Source: Streptomyces cellostaticus (lineage in GTDB: Bacteria > Actinomycetota > Actinomycetes > Streptomycetales > Streptomycetaceae). Taken from it: a stretch of DNA of 64,000 nt. Within the stretch, counting starts at the first letter, position 1, and each line of letters opens with the position of its first letter. The DNA is taken from positions 124,001-188,000 of the forward strand of contig NZ_JALLIN010000006.1 in the NCBI RefSeq assembly GCF_023630175.1, given 5' to 3'. This document shows, piece by piece, positions 9,317 through 16,341 of this stretch. A program made the translations under genes and the position numbers. The notes beneath the pieces are model-generated. The model was given only the letters and a program-made list of their open reading frames with translations, was not told where the DNA came from and did no database searches.

Positions 9317-9362
9317 CCAGCCCTTGGCCGACCCATGACGCCTCGATGGACTCCCCCATGCA

Positions 9363-9393
9363 CGGGTGCCGGGCGGGGACCGCCCGGCACCCG
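9363..9393. terminator. Strong hairpin between ureA and phd regions
   Basis: CGGGTGCCGGGCGG, loop GGA, CCGCCCGGCACCCG: a perfect 14-bp GC stem. It lies about 60 bp past the stop of the minus-strand antitoxin gene and is best read as its terminator. There is no U-tract, as is common in Streptomyces. Confidence 0.7.
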
Positions 9394-9451
9394 GCGGATC
9401 GGGCCGCGGACGAGCGGCGGCACGCGTCCGCGGCGTGGCCCCGGAAAGCCC

Positions 9452-9730
9452 TCAGGAGACGCCGGGCCCGCGGTGCTCGGCGGCGATACCGAAGCGCTGC
9501 CGCTCCCGGGCCGCCGGCGCGGGCTCCCGCACCTGGGAGACGGAGCCGGCGATCCCCTCCTCGGCCACCTCCTCGAGGGCGTCGAGGCGTTCGAGGTCGA
9601 CGGCCGAGACCAGGGCGACGAGGGGCTTGCCGTGCCGGGTCACGACGACGCGCTCACCGCCGTACACCACCCGGTTGATCAGGTCGGCGAACTCAGCCCT
9701 GGCTTGCGTCACCGGAATCTCGTAGGCCAT
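9452..9730 (-). CDS. Phd/YefM-family antitoxin, apparently orphan
   Basis: Type II antitoxin-like protein of 92 aa. The N-terminal DNA-binding fold is clear: [19 protein letters not shown] followed by [17 protein letters not shown], the PhdYeFM signature. The C-terminal part, which usually wraps the toxin, is Arg/Ala/Glu-rich with no recognisable homology. No RelE, Doc or YoeB toxin gene lies on either side; the next minus-strand gene is ureA. It probably autoregulates through the TGTACA operator just upstream, and may also control the divergent ClpP-like gene. Confidence 0.85.
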   Translation of the reverse strand: MAYEIPVTQARAEFADLINRVVYGGERVVVTRHGKPLVALVSAVDLERLDALEEVAEEGIAGSVSQVREPAPAARERQRFGIAAEHRGPGVS

Positions 9731-9748
9731 GCCCCCATCATAACGTCA

Positions 9749-9773
9749 CGTACTTCCTGTACATTTTGTACAG
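9749..9773. promoter_or_regulatory. YefM-type operator with two TGTACA hexamers
   Basis: CTGTACATTTTGTACAG at 9757-9773 is a perfect 6-5-6 inverted repeat containing two TGTACA hexamers (9758-9763 and 9767-9772). A third, degenerate CGTACT lies at 9749-9754, so three GTAC cores recur every 9 bp. TGTACA is the established core of YefM-YoeB operators in E. coli. It lies 19-43 bp upstream of the antitoxin ATG and 44-68 bp upstream of the ClpP-like ATG, in the shared divergent promoter. Confidence 0.75.
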
Positions 9774-9816
9774 AAGCGAGGCCGCCGGAGGTCTCGCCGT
9801 GAGGAGGGGTACGTCC

Positions 9817-10455
9817 ATGGCACGACCGTCAGCCCGTCACGTCCTGCCCGAGTTCACCGAGCGTGCGAGTACGGGTGGGCACCGCACGCTCGATCCCCAC
9901 TCGAAGCTCTTCGAGAGCCGGATCGTCTTCCTCGGAACCCCCCTGGACGACACCGCGGCGACCGATGTGATCACCCAGTTCATGCACCTCGAACACGCCG
10001 CGCCGGACCGGCGCATCACGCTGTACCTCAACTGCCCGGGCGGCTCCTTCGACGCCATGACGGCCGTGTACGACACGATGCGCTACGTCGGCTGCGACGT
10101 GGAGACCTACTGCCTGGGCCAGGCCGCCGGCACCGCGGCGGTCCTGCTCGCGGCCGGCGCCCCGGGCCGTCGCTTCATCCTGCCCGGGGCGCGGGTGGTG
10201 CTCGAGCAGCCCGCGCTGCCCGAGCCCGCCCGGGGACAGCCGAGCGACCTCCTCATCCGGGCCGGGGAGCTGAACCGGACACGGGCGCTGATGGAGGGGA
10301 TGCTCGTCCGGCACACCGGGCGCACGCCGGAGCAGGTCGGCCAGGACCTGGAGCGGGACCTGGTGCTGGACGCGCCGGGTGCGCTGGCGTACGGCCTGGT
10401 GGACGGCGTGGTCCCGAGCCGCGGGGCCGGCCCCGGCGCCGAGCGGGCGGAGTGA
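9817..10455 (+). CDS. ClpP-like protein lacking catalytic Ser and His
   Basis: 212 aa with the ClpP fold. [37 protein letters not shown] and YGLVDGVV all align to ClpP. Where ClpP has GMAASMGAFLL the sequence is [11 protein letters not shown], so the nucleophile Ser is Gly105. Where ClpP has RIMIHQP it is RVVLEQP, so the catalytic His is Glu130. The acidic residue in ERDLVL is kept. It is therefore probably not a peptidase by itself, but could join mixed ClpP rings. ATG 9817 follows AGGAGGGG at good spacing; a longer frame from 9766 overlaps the operator. The small gene at 10463 follows within 8 bp. Confidence 0.85.
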   Translation: MARPSARHVLPEFTERASTGGHRTLDPHSKLFESRIVFLGTPLDDTAATDVITQFMHLEHAAPDRRITLYLNCPGGSFDAMTAVYDTMRYVGCDVETYCLGQAAGTAAVLLAAGAPGRRFILPGARVVLEQPALPEPARGQPSDLLIRAGELNRTRALMEGMLVRHTGRTPEQVGQDLERDLVLDAPGALAYGLVDGVVPSRGAGPGAERAE

Positions 10456-10462
10456 CCCGCCG

Positions 10463-10771
10463 ATGCTGCCGCCGGAGCTTCCACCGCTGCCCGCGCTGAC
10501 CAGGGCCGAGGGCGAGCTGATCGACCGTTATCTGGAGGCGGCCGACCTGCTGGGCCGGATCAACCCGGCGCGGCCGGGAGACACCTACAGCGGGCTGCGC
10601 GCGGCGCAGGCCCTGGTGCGCAAGGCGGCCGAGCTGCGCGACGCGCTCGCCCTGATGCACCGGCGGGGCGAGACGGAGCTGCACGGGGACACGCTGGCAC
10701 GGGCCCTGCGGGTGCTCGACGGTGAGCGCCGCACCGCGCGCGTCGTGCTCCCGCCCGACTGCGTGGGCTGA
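10463..10771 (+). CDS. Small hypothetical protein co-transcribed with the ClpP-like gene
   Basis: 102 aa, charged and largely helical, with no signal peptide or membrane segment. It starts MLPPELPPLPALTRAEGELI, 7 bases after the ClpP-like stop, and ends before a strong terminator, so the two form a short operon. Predicted helices around residues 13-28, 43-67 and 75-90 suggest a helical bundle. No family is recognised. A role as adaptor or ring partner is a guess from position only. Confidence 0.75.
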   Translation: MLPPELPPLPALTRAEGELIDRYLEAADLLGRINPARPGDTYSGLRAAQALVRKAAELRDALALMHRRGETELHGDTLARALRVLDGERRTARVVLPPDCVG

Positions 10772-10786
10772 CCCGGACGCCGAGTG

Positions 10787-10829
10787 CCGCGCCGGGTGGA
10801 CCTCGCCGTCGACGGTCCGCCCGGCGCGG
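10787..10829 (+). terminator. Rho-independent-type terminator
   Basis: CCGCGCCGGGTGGACC at 10787-10802 pairs with GGTCCGCCCGGCGCGG at 10814-10829 through an 11-base loop: 16 pairs, one of them G-U. It ends the ClpP-like operon. A second, weaker stem with a run of six T lies near 10875-10885. Confidence 0.85.
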
Positions 10830-11109
10830 AGTTGAAACGACCCGAACGACGGACCCCCGGCCGGCGTATCTCCGGGCCTTTTTTCCGACTCCCCGACTTG
10901 CGCGATCGGCCCGGCCGGGATCCACGTGGCGGTGCTTCGCCCCAGGTCCGGAGCTACGCGCGGAAGTTGACGGTGCCTCGAACAGAGCACTGTCCACCCG
11001 AACGGGTGAGTGGTGAGTAACGCCACAAATCCTCGGTTCCGTTGGGATTTTCGGACACCTGTGAGTGAAGATCCCTGTCTGACGACAAGCCCCCGCCACC
11101 GCGGTGGGG

Positions 11110-11320
11110 CGATCCGTGCGGACGCCGAGTCCTGCCGCCGCCCGGATGACCGGTCGACAGGAGTGGATCGGCAGGAGTGGAGGACCCAGGCAAGACGGGT
11201 CGCCGGGACGGACGTTCGTCGCAGACGGACGGTCGTGCCGAGCAGCCCTTGGGGTGAAGCCGCGGCAACGCGGCCGGGCAACTTCGCCAGCCCGAATCCG
11301 ACAGGTCATCCTTCACAGGC
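11110..11320 (+). ncRNA. c-di-AMP riboswitch (ydaO/yuaA type)
   Basis: The 5' leader of the NlpC/P60 gene holds the blocks of the ydaO-yuaA class as found before Streptomyces cell-wall hydrolase genes: CGCCGAGTCCTGCCG, GGTCGACAGGAGTGGATCGG, GAGGACCCAGG, CCTTGGGGTGAAGCCGC, CGGGCAACTTCGCCAGCCCG and AATCCGACAGGTCATCCTTC, in that order. The class binds cyclic di-AMP and usually turns expression off at high ligand. Boundaries are approximate. A TTGACG at 10967-10972 is one possible -35, but I cannot fix the promoter. The rest of 10830-11110 shows no gene. Confidence 0.9.
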
Positions 11321-11339
11321 GGCTGACGAAGGGTTGCGC

Positions 11340-11813
11340 ATGACTGCGCTGAATCGTGTCCCGTCGATGATGGCCCGAGCAGGTACGGCCTCGGCTCTTA
11401 CGCTTGCCGCGGTGAGCGGCTCCATCGCCGTGCCCGGCCTGGCCGGCGAGGCCTCGGCCGCCACCATGGCGGCGAAGGCCCTGCACATCGCCGCCTCCAA
11501 GAAGGGCTCCCCCTACCAGTACGGGGCAACCGGTCCGCGCCGGTTCGACTGCTCGGGTCTGACGCTCTACTCGTTCAAGAGGGCGGGCAAGAAGCTCCCG
11601 CGTACGGCGGCCCAGCAGTACAACAGGACCCACCACATCTCCGCCGGCCACCGCAAGGCCGGTGACCTGGTCTTCTTCCATTCCGGATCCAGCGTCTACC
11701 ACGTCGGCATCTACGCCGGGAAGGGCAAGATCTGGCACGCCCCGAAGACCGGGGCCGTGGTGCGGCTCGAGAAGATCTGGACGCGGAGCGTCTGGTACGG
11801 CCGGGTGAGCTGA
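11340..11813 (+). CDS. Secreted NlpC/P60 peptidoglycan hydrolase
   Basis: Exported cell-wall endopeptidase of 157 aa. A signal peptide covers residues 1-40, with probable cleavage after ASA. The NlpC/P60 domain follows directly: FDCSGLTLYSF with the catalytic Cys71, SVYHVGIYAG with His121, and WHAPKTG with the third polar residue His133. There is no LysM, SH3 or coiled-coil domain, so it is a minimal enzyme. It is likely controlled by c-di-AMP through the leader riboswitch, which links it to growth or germination-type wall remodelling. Confidence 0.93.
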   Translation: MTALNRVPSMMARAGTASALTLAAVSGSIAVPGLAGEASAATMAAKALHIAASKKGSPYQYGATGPRRFDCSGLTLYSFKRAGKKLPRTAAQQYNRTHHISAGHRKAGDLVFFHSGSSVYHVGIYAGKGKIWHAPKTGAVVRLEKIWTRSVWYGRVS

Positions 11814-11980
11814 CCCCGTCCGGCCCCTGAGCCGCTCCAGCAGCAGAGCCGGCTCCTCCTGATCGTCGGCGCCGTCCCGGCGCCCGCCCGCAGCGTGCGG
11901 CGGCCCCGGGGCGGCGCAGCCGCGTCCGGCCGCGTGATCGCCGCCGTGGCGGCCGGGCGGGGGCCGCGGCCCCGGCGCCC

Positions 11981-12439
11981 TCAGGGTTCCTGCTGCCCGG
12001 CCGCCGTCAGGTGCTCGCCCCGGTGGGTCCACGGCAGTTCGATCGACACCGTCTTGCCGCCCTCGCGGGTGGGGCGGACGCGGAGTCTGCCGCCGGCCTC
12101 TGCGGTGAGCCAGCGAATGATGACCATGCCGCGCCCGTTGTCCTGCTGTACGGCGGCGGGCAGTCTCTTCGGAAAGCGCGGATGGCTGTCCGTGACACCG
12201 ATGCGCAGGTGCTCGTCACGGTCCAGCGCGATGTCGACCGTGAAGGTGGGTGACTGGCCCAAGGTGTGCTGAACGGCGTTGGTGGCGAGTTCGGAGACGA
12301 TGAGCCGCACGGTGTCGGCCGCGTCGGTGTCGGACGGCAGGCCCCACTCCACCAGGGTGGCCACCACGTAGGACCGGGCCGCGGAGACCGAGGCGGGATC
12401 GCTCGGCAGAGTGACGGATGCTTCCAGGTGGTCTGCCAT
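11981..12439 (-). CDS. RsbW-like ATP-binding regulatory protein (HATPase_c_2)
   Basis: 152 aa GHKL ATPase without a histidine phospho-acceptor domain, of the anti-sigma kinase type abundant in Streptomyces. VRLIVSELATNAVQHT is the N box, and DNGRGMVIIRWLTAE is the G1/G2 region. The start is ATG 12439 (MADHLEASVTLPSD); a longer frame upstream runs into the shared promoter. It is divergent from the HTH-DUF5753 and DUF397 genes, the usual neighbourhood for WhiJ/AbaA-type developmental regulators. Confidence 0.88.
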   Translation of the reverse strand: MADHLEASVTLPSDPASVSAARSYVVATLVEWGLPSDTDAADTVRLIVSELATNAVQHTLGQSPTFTVDIALDRDEHLRIGVTDSHPRFPKRLPAAVQQDNGRGMVIIRWLTAEAGGRLRVRPTREGGKTVSIELPWTHRGEHLTAAGQQEP

Positions 12440-12564
12440 GGCGACGTCGTCCCTTTCCCACGGGACCGCAGTCCGACGAAGGGCGGATGGTTCGAGTACG
12501 GTCCCGCACTGGTGCTTCTTCGCCAGACTGCCATCACCGGGCCGGTCGGGGGAGCGATCCACCA

Positions 12565-12580
12565 AGATATGCATATATCT
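12565..12580. promoter_or_regulatory. AT-rich palindrome in the divergent promoter
   Basis: ATATGCATAT at 12567-12576 is a perfect 10-bp palindrome inside the AT-rich run AGATATGCATATATCT, striking in DNA of over 70% GC. It lies about 75 bp before the HTH gene and 127 bp before the ATPase gene. It could be a -10 element, an operator for the HTH-DUF5753 protein, or both. Confidence 0.4.
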
Positions 12581-12650
12581 GTCGCCCGAAGCGGTGAACT
12601 CTGCGACGCGAGACCGTATCCGGGCGGCCCGGGAGGAGTAAGGAGTTCCC

Positions 12651-13511
12651 ATGCAGAACGGTCCCGCGGTGCGGCGCCGCAAGCTGGGTGCCGAACTGCG
12701 CGCGCTGCGCACCGGGGCCGGGCTCACCAGTGGCGAGGCGGCCCTGCTGGTGGGCTGGCACCAGTCGAAGGTGAGCCGCATCGAGACCGGCGCCAGCGGG
12801 GTGAGACCGGCCGACGTGCGGTTGCTCCTCGACGCCTACGACGTCCGGGACCGGCAACTGCGCGACATGCTGCTGATGTTGAGCGGATCGGCGGACACGG
12901 GCGGACGCAACCGCTGGTGGCACGCCTACCGGGGCGTCCTGCCGCCGACCTACCGCGACTTCATCAGCCTGGAGTCGCAGGCGAGCCGGATGCGCACCCT
13001 GGAGACCACGGTGGTTCCCGGCCTGCTGCAGACGTCCGAATACGCTCGCGCGGTGACCCGGGCGGCGGTGGAGGGGGTGGCCGAGGAACGGCTGGACGCC
13101 CTGGTGGAGGTGCGGCTGGCGAGGCAGGACGTGCTCCGGTCCGAACCGCCGCTGGAGCTGACCGCGGTACTGGACGAGGCGGTGCTCAGGCGCGAGGTGG
13201 GTGGCCCCGAGGTGATGGCGCGGCAACTGGAGCGGCTGGTGGAGGCCGCACGGCTGCCCCAAGTACGGCTCCAGGTCCTGCCGTTCACGGCGGGGGCGCA
13301 TGTCGGCCTCACCGGGCCTTTCGTTATCTTCTCATTTCCGAGCACTTCTGATCTGGACGTGGTTGTTCTCGACCAGTTGACGAGTAGCCTCTATCTGGAA
13401 CGGAAAGAAGACCTCATGGCCTACGCCGAGGCCTTCGACACCCTTCAGTTCCACGCCCTTTCACCCGAGGAATCGTTGGACTACATCGCCGGGATAGGTG
13501 ACGGCGCGTAA
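12651..13511 (+). CDS. XRE-family HTH regulator with DUF5753 (WhiJ-like)
   Basis: 286 aa. An N-terminal helix-turn-helix occupies residues about 10-65 (LRTGAGLTSGEAALLVGWHQSKVSRIE). A DUF5753 domain fills the remainder, with VVPGLLQTSEYARAV and RQDVL near the middle and VTGPF-like LTGPFVIFSFPS near the end. Such proteins are often paired with a DUF397 protein that modulates them. AAGGAG lies 6 bases before the ATG. The DUF397 gene follows after 9 bp. Confidence 0.92.
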   Translation: MQNGPAVRRRKLGAELRALRTGAGLTSGEAALLVGWHQSKVSRIETGASGVRPADVRLLLDAYDVRDRQLRDMLLMLSGSADTGGRNRWWHAYRGVLPPTYRDFISLESQASRMRTLETTVVPGLLQTSEYARAVTRAAVEGVAEERLDALVEVRLARQDVLRSEPPLELTAVLDEAVLRREVGGPEVMARQLERLVEAARLPQVRLQVLPFTAGAHVGLTGPFVIFSFPSTSDLDVVVLDQLTSSLYLERKEDLMAYAEAFDTLQFHALSPEESLDYIAGIGDGA

Positions 13512-13520
13512 GGAGGCACC

Positions 13521-13745
13521 ATGACAGCTCTGCCTCGGAACGTCCCAGCCAGTACCGACCTGCACGACGTGCTGTGGCTGCGCAGCAGCCACAGCACCGG
13601 AGCGAACAACTGCGTGGAGACGGCCCGGCCGCGCTCCGGCCCGTGGGCCGGACTGCTCGCCGTGCGCGACTCCAAGGCCCCGGCCCGACCCGCGCTGCTC
13701 TTCTCCCCCGGGAGCTGGGCGGGCTTCGTCGCCACGCTCCGGTGA
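13521..13745 (+). CDS. DUF397 domain small protein
   Basis: 74 aa. LWLRSSHSTGANNCVETA and LLAVRDSKAPARPALLFSPG are the two DUF397 signatures (S.SGG..CVEVA and VRDSK.P.GP.L.F). The family partners the upstream HTH-DUF5753 protein; in S. coelicolor such pairs affect development. AAGGAGG overlaps the preceding stop region and gives a strong ribosome site. Confidence 0.92.
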   Translation: MTALPRNVPASTDLHDVLWLRSSHSTGANNCVETARPRSGPWAGLLAVRDSKAPARPALLFSPGSWAGFVATLR

Positions 13746-13770
13746 CCGGGTCGAACCCGACCTGACAACC

Positions 13771-13786
13771 GGTCGGCGGGCCGACC
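13771..13786. terminator. Short hairpin between convergent genes
   Basis: GGTCGGC, two bases, GCCGACC lies between the DUF397 stop and the bioF stop, which converge. The stem is only 7 bp with a tight loop, so the call is modest. Confidence 0.45.
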
Positions 13787-13839
13787 CCTACCGATCAGAC
13801 CCGATCACTTCGCCGGATGTGCGGCCGTGTCACGCCGAC

Positions 13840-14967
13840 TCATGGTCGCGCCTCGCGAATCACACGTACAGCGCGTTCGATCTCGGAACCGGAGAGGTCC
13901 GCGCGGGCGGTCAGCCGCAGCCGCGAGATGCCGTCGGGCACGGAGGGAGGACGGAAGCACCCGACGGCCAGACCCGCCGTACGGCAGTCCGCCGCCCAGC
14001 GCACGGCCTCCTCCGGGGACGGGGCACGCACGGAGACCACCGCCGCGTCCGGCCGCACCGCCTCCAGCCCCTCGGCGGTCAGACGTGCGTGCAGTTCGGC
14101 GGCGACCGCGCGGGCCCGTTCCGCCCGCGACGGCTCGCGCCGCAGCAGCCGGAGCGCCGCGAGCGCGGCGCCCACGGCCGCGGGGGCGAGACCCGTGTCG
14201 AAGATGAACGTGCGGGCCGCGTTGACCAGGTGCGCGATGACCCGGGCGGGTCCGAGCACCACACCGCCCTGGCTGCCCAGCGACTTCGACAGCGTGGCCG
14301 TGACGACCACGTCGGCGGCGCCCGCGAGCCCGGCGGCGTACGGGGCGCCGCGACCGCCGGCGCCGAGCACCCCGAGCCCGTGCGCGTCGTCCAGGACCAG
14401 GCCCGCGCCGTGCTCGCGGCAGACCTCGGCCAGGGCGGCCAGCGGTGCCGCGTCACCGTCGACGGAGAACACCGTGTCGGAGACGACGACCGCCGGTCCC
14501 GGACGCGTGCCGAGCGCCTTGCCCGCGGCCTCCGGGTCGGCGTGCCCGACGACCTGGGTGGTACCCCGGGCGAGCCGGCAGCCGTCGATGAGCGAGGCGT
14601 GGTTGCCGGCGTCGGACACGATCAGGGACCCGTGCGGGCCCAGCGCGGTGACCGCGGCCAGATTGGCGGCGTAGCCGGAGGAGAAGACCAGGGCCGCCTC
14701 GAAACCGCAGAAGTCCGCCAGCTCCCGCTCCAGCTCGCAGTGCAGCTCGGTGGTGCCGGTGACCAGCCGGGAGCCGGTGGATCCGCCGCCCCAGGTCCGG
14801 GCGGCCCCGGCCGCTCCCTCGGTGACCTCGGGATGGTGGGCGAGACCCAGGTAGTCGTTGCTCGCCAGGTCCAGCAGCGGCGAGTCGGCCGGGCGCGGTC
14901 GCAGCGTCCGCACCAGTCCGGCGCGCCGGCGCGCCTCGGCCTGCTCGTCGATCCAGCCGAACGCCAT
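13840..14967 (-). CDS. bioF: 8-amino-7-oxononanoate synthase
   Basis: PLP enzyme that condenses pimeloyl thioester with L-alanine, the first committed biotin ring step. At 375 aa it has the alpha-oxoamine synthase layout: LDLASNDYLGLAHHP near the N-terminus, GSTGSRLVTGT, DDAHGLGVLG with the PLP Asp, and the Schiff-base Lys in TATLSKSLGSQGG. It is divergent from bioB, with 147 bp between them containing a perfect palindrome, so it is likely co-regulated with bioBAD. No bioC/bioH pimeloyl genes are in the window. Confidence 0.95.
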   Translation of the reverse strand: MAFGWIDEQAEARRRAGLVRTLRPRPADSPLLDLASNDYLGLAHHPEVTEGAAGAARTWGGGSTGSRLVTGTTELHCELERELADFCGFEAALVFSSGYAANLAAVTALGPHGSLIVSDAGNHASLIDGCRLARGTTQVVGHADPEAAGKALGTRPGPAVVVSDTVFSVDGDAAPLAALAEVCREHGAGLVLDDAHGLGVLGAGGRGAPYAAGLAGAADVVVTATLSKSLGSQGGVVLGPARVIAHLVNAARTFIFDTGLAPAAVGAALAALRLLRREPSRAERARAVAAELHARLTAEGLEAVRPDAAVVSVRAPSPEEAVRWAADCRTAGLAVGCFRPPSVPDGISRLRLTARADLSGSEIERAVRVIREARP

Positions 14968-15042
14968 GGGTCCTCCGGGGCTTTTGTAGGTAGCGGACAG
15001 ACACTAGCCGCACGGCCGCCCGCCCAGGATGTGGCAATACCC

Positions 15043-15058
15043 ACACGGTGAACCGTGT
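15043..15058. promoter_or_regulatory. Perfect 16-bp palindrome between bioF and bioB
   Basis: ACACGGTGAACCGTGT (7-2-7) lies 57 bp before the bioB ATG and 76 bp before the bioF ATG. Its position suggests the operator of a biotin-responsive repressor acting on both directions. I cannot tell whether the factor is BirA-like or a TetR-type BioQ-like protein; no such gene is in the window. Confidence 0.6.
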
Positions 15059-15114
15059 CCGTTGTGCAAACTCTCCTTGGCCCGAAGCGGTCCCGTAGGA
15101 CAGGATCGTGCCTC

Positions 15115-16341
15115 ATGGACCTGCTGAACACGCTGGTGGACAAGGGGCTTCGGCGCGAGTCGCCGACCCGCGACGAGGCTCTCGCCGTGCTCGCCACCTC
15201 CGACGACGACCTGCTCGATGTGGTGGCCGCGGCCGGCAAGGTACGCCGGCACTGGTTCGGCCGGCGCGTGAAACTCAACTACCTGGTCAACCTCAAGTCC
15301 GGCCTGTGCCCCGAGGACTGCTCCTACTGCTCCCAGCGGCTCGGCTCCACTGCCGGCATCCTCAAGTACACCTGGCTCAAGCCGGGCGAGGCCTCCGAGG
15401 CCGCCGCCGCCGGCCTGGCGGGCGGCGCCAAGCGGGTCTGCCTGGTGGCGTCCGGGCGGGGCCCCACGGACCGGGACGTGGACCGGGTCTCCGAGACCAT
15501 CCGGACCATCAAGGACCAGCACGAGCACGTCGAGGTGTGCGCCTGCCTCGGCCTGCTCTCCGACGGCCAGGCCGAGCGGCTGCGCGATGCGGGCGCGGAC
15601 GCCTACAACCACAACCTGAACACCTCCGAGGCCACCTACGGGGACATCACCACCACCCACACGTACGCCGACCGGGTGGACACGGTGAACAAGGCACACG
15701 CGGCCGGGCTGTCCGCCTGCTCCGGGCTGATCGCCGGTATGGGTGAGAGCGACGGGGACCTGGTGGACGTCGTCTTCTCGCTGCGCGAGCTCGACCCGGA
15801 CTCCGTTCCGGTGAACTTCCTGATCCCGTTCGAGGGGACCCCGCTCGCCAAGGAGTGGAACCTCACCCCGCAGCGCTGTCTGCGCATCCTCGCCATGGTC
15901 CGCTTCGTCTGCCCGGACGCCGAGGTGCGCATCGCGGGCGGCCGCGAGGTCCACCTGCGCAGCATGCAGCCCCTGGCCCTGAACCTGGCGAACTCCATCT
16001 TCCTGGGCGACTACCTGACCAGTGAGGGTCAGGCGGGCAAGGCCGACCTGGAGATGATCGCGGACGCCGGGTTCGAGGTGGAGGGCGCCGAGCAGGTGAC
16101 CCTGCCGGAGCACCGGGCGGCGGCCGCCGCCGGCGGCTGCGGCTCCCACGAGAGCGCCGGCTGCGGGTCGCACGCGGCGGCGGGCTGCGGATCGGAGGCC
16201 GGGTCCGGCTGCGGGTCGCACGAGGGCGGCGGTGTCTGCGGCACGGCGTCGTCGCCGGAGCCCGCGACCGGTGAGGCGCGCACCGACCTGGTCGCCGTGC
16301 GCCGCCGGGGCGCCGGAACGGACCTCGCGCCCAATGCCTGA
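15115..16341 (+). CDS. bioB: Biotin synthase with Cys/His-rich C-terminal tail
   Basis: Radical-SAM enzyme that inserts sulfur into dethiobiotin. The [4Fe-4S] motif is CPEDCSYC at residues 65-72. [25 protein letters not shown] and [14 protein letters not shown] are BioB hallmarks. The core ends near residue 335. A tail of about 70 residues follows, with four or five repeats of the type [28 protein letters not shown] and a final GVCGTA, rich in Cys and His. Total length is 408 aa, against about 330-350 for typical BioB. ATG 15115 is preferred over upstream GTG because the family starts there. It overlaps bioA by 8 bp. Confidence 0.95.
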   Translation: MDLLNTLVDKGLRRESPTRDEALAVLATSDDDLLDVVAAAGKVRRHWFGRRVKLNYLVNLKSGLCPEDCSYCSQRLGSTAGILKYTWLKPGEASEAAAAGLAGGAKRVCLVASGRGPTDRDVDRVSETIRTIKDQHEHVEVCACLGLLSDGQAERLRDAGADAYNHNLNTSEATYGDITTTHTYADRVDTVNKAHAAGLSACSGLIAGMGESDGDLVDVVFSLRELDPDSVPVNFLIPFEGTPLAKEWNLTPQRCLRILAMVRFVCPDAEVRIAGGREVHLRSMQPLALNLANSIFLGDYLTSEGQAGKADLEMIADAGFEVEGAEQVTLPEHRAAAAAGGCGSHESAGCGSHAAAGCGSEAGSGCGSHEGGGVCGTASSPEPATGEARTDLVAVRRRGAGTDLAPNA

